The notes under the pieces are model-generated. The model saw nothing but the letters and a program-made list of their open reading frames with translations, searched no databases and was not told the DNA's origin. From Larix kaempferi (Eukaryota; Streptophyta; Pinopsida; Pinales; Pinaceae), in contig BSBM01000232.1 in the NCBI GenBank assembly GCA_027924585.1, positions 31,271,001-31,335,000 on the forward strand: 64,000 nt of DNA, in the 5' to 3' direction. This document shows, one piece after another, positions 63,032-64,000 of the stretch (positions within the stretch are counted from its first letter, which is position 1; every line of letters begins with the position of its first letter). The position numbers and the translations under genes were made by a program.

Positions 63032-63826
63032 CTATTGTATCTGGATATTCTTACCAATTTCAGAGGCAGGTGGAGAATCCACATCCAAGAGATAGAGATT
63101 TTTCTCAACAAATCTATGTCCCCGAGTGAATTTCTCATCACAATTATAACAAAGCCCTTTTTCTCTACATTCCCGCATCTCTGATTCAAACAAATTCTTG
63201 ATAGGGGATGGGCGAGGAGCTAGCGTGATGGGAGATCGTTGGGAACCCACATTTCTGAAGGGAACAAAAGTGGGTTTGGAGCATTGTTGGGCTACGATCT
63301 TGTCCCCTGCCAACTTAGACAACCCCAGGGCTTCCATCATTGTGTTGGGATAGAAAATTTTGACCTCAAATCAGATTGCACCCTTTAGACCACTAATAAA
63401 ACAACTCTTGTATAAGTCATCACGAAATCCGTTTGTGTGATTGGCTAGTTTCTCAAATTCTGTCTGATACTCTCTCACAGTGCCAATTTGGTGAAGTTTA
63501 GTGAGTGCTCCTTTGAAGTCATCAAAAGCAATACGACTAACTCATTGCAAAAGGACCTGGCAAAAATCTGTCCATTTTGGATCTTCATGAGCCTTGATGT
63601 GCCAACGGTTCCATTGAAGGGCTTCCTATTCCAAATGAAAGGATGCAAGTGGAATTTTGTTGACATCAAAAGTATTATGCATACTGAAAGATTATTCTTC
63701 CCGGTATATCCAGTCAATCGGATCATGACCATTGAAGTGGGGAAAATCAAACTTCGGCCCACGGATATTGCTGGAAGAAGAGAACCCAGTGTCTATAGAA
63801 TACTCTGACTGTCGTTTATTGGCCAT
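63032..63826 (-). pseudogene. Chromovirus gag with zinc knuckle
   Basis: Met at 63824-63826 starts MANKRQSEYSIDTG; frames then give FDFPHFNGHDPIDWIYREEQ, a KWTDFCQVLLQ block and a TEFEKLANHTNGF block (retrotransposon gag domain). CYNCDEKFTRGHRF at about 63165-63125 is the CCHC knuckle with its last Cys changed to Phe. At least two frameshifts. Confidence 0.8.
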
Positions 63827-64000
63827 GGTTGAATGCTCAAGATGGAGGCTGAGAAATTTTTAAGAAGTGGGTTGAAAGAATGATAAAATTTGTCAAAGAG
63901 GGACAACGAAGCAAAAATGGGAAATGAACACTGTGGAAAAATTTGAAAGCGACTGGGTGAAAATCGAAGAAGTTATGGAAAACCCTAAAAATAGAAAAAA
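63827..64000 (-). other. Leader of the chromovirus, upstream of gag
   Basis: AT-rich sequence without coding sense between the gag start and the window edge. The primer site and 5' LTR must lie beyond 64000. Confidence 0.6.

Larger units (their letters stand above)
59235..64000 (-). mobile_element. Ty3/gypsy chromovirus, right end outside the window
   Basis: In minus orientation gag, protease, RT, RNase H, integrase and a chromodomain-like end are followed by a purine tract and a 3' LTR. The order RT-RNase H-integrase defines gypsy, and the chromodomain marks the chromovirus clade. The 5' LTR lies beyond position 64000. Frameshifts and stops in every domain show the copy is dead. Confidence 0.85.

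Noticed and set aside
13456-64000. A MADS-domain exon 1 on the minus strand
   Set aside because: I looked for the MGRGKIE and FSKRR motifs among the minus-strand frames and found none, so no exon 1 is annotated.
1-64000. tRNA, rRNA, riboswitch or organelle-derived genes
   Set aside because: I saw no cloverleaf-type or conserved rRNA sequence by eye. The only tRNA-related words are primer-binding sites next to LTRs.

Overview
The window is nuclear DNA of a seed plant, most likely a gymnosperm (inference). The evidence is a B-sister-type MIKC MADS-box gene with the canonical plant exon sizes, fragments of plant ZIP transporter, class XI myosin and SGT1 genes, and dense nested plant retroelements (Ty1/copia, Ty3/gypsy chromovirus, L1-type LINEs). 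No bacterial or organellar gene organisation, tRNA, rRNA or CRISPR array was seen. Apart from the MADS-box exons and one gag-type ORF, all coding sequence found is broken by stops or frameshifts.

Layout. 1-11.1 kb: a candidate LTR (649-~1500), non-coding sequence, a ~157-bp tandem array whose units carry internal inverted repeats (6370-7490), a 33-bp array, and a very AT-rich stretch with a diverged direct repeat. 11.15-13.46 kb: MADS-box exons 2-7 on the minus strand, all in frame. Intron 6 holds a tandem array split by a solo copia LTR with a perfect 5-bp target duplication. Exon 1 (the MADS domain) was not found, so intron 1 would have to contain the rest of the window if the gene is whole. 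13.9-19.0 kb: a minus-strand LINE end (zinc-finger and RNase H regions) interrupted by a young gag-only LTR retrotransposon with three LTRs (14424-18663), which carries an antisense SGT1 fragment. 19.5-26.9 kb: a full-length but dead copia element on the minus strand, with a ~1.1-kb tandem-repeat insertion inside its reverse transcriptase; it splits an unidentified decayed coding sequence. 28.4-36.4 kb: a candidate LTR followed by two LINEs head-to-tail on the minus strand.

37.2-43.5 kb: a 5'-truncated gypsy element on the plus strand, with RNase H and integrase, a 10-residue repeat region, a very long extra sense ORF and a 3' LTR. 43.5-44.9 kb: unidentified decayed coding sequence. 45.8-48.9 kb: a ~3-kb near-palindrome with ~1.5-kb arms and a 10-nt loop, each arm carrying a ZIP zinc-transporter fragment. 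49.1-57.3 kb: a gag-only copia-type element; its 5' LTR is interrupted by a ~1.8-kb DNA transposon that carries two myosin XI tail exons with their intron (Pack-MULE-like). 57.4-57.8 kb: a small foldback repeat. 59.2-64.0 kb: a minus-strand chromovirus running off the right edge.

The most unusual items are the ZIP palindrome (a candidate hairpin-siRNA or proto-MIRNA locus), the three-LTR gag-only element with its captured SGT1 sequence, the myosin-carrying DNA transposon, the long sense ORF in the gypsy element, and the B-sister gene with a giant or missing first intron. All boundaries and family names were read by eye. No alignment or database search was run.
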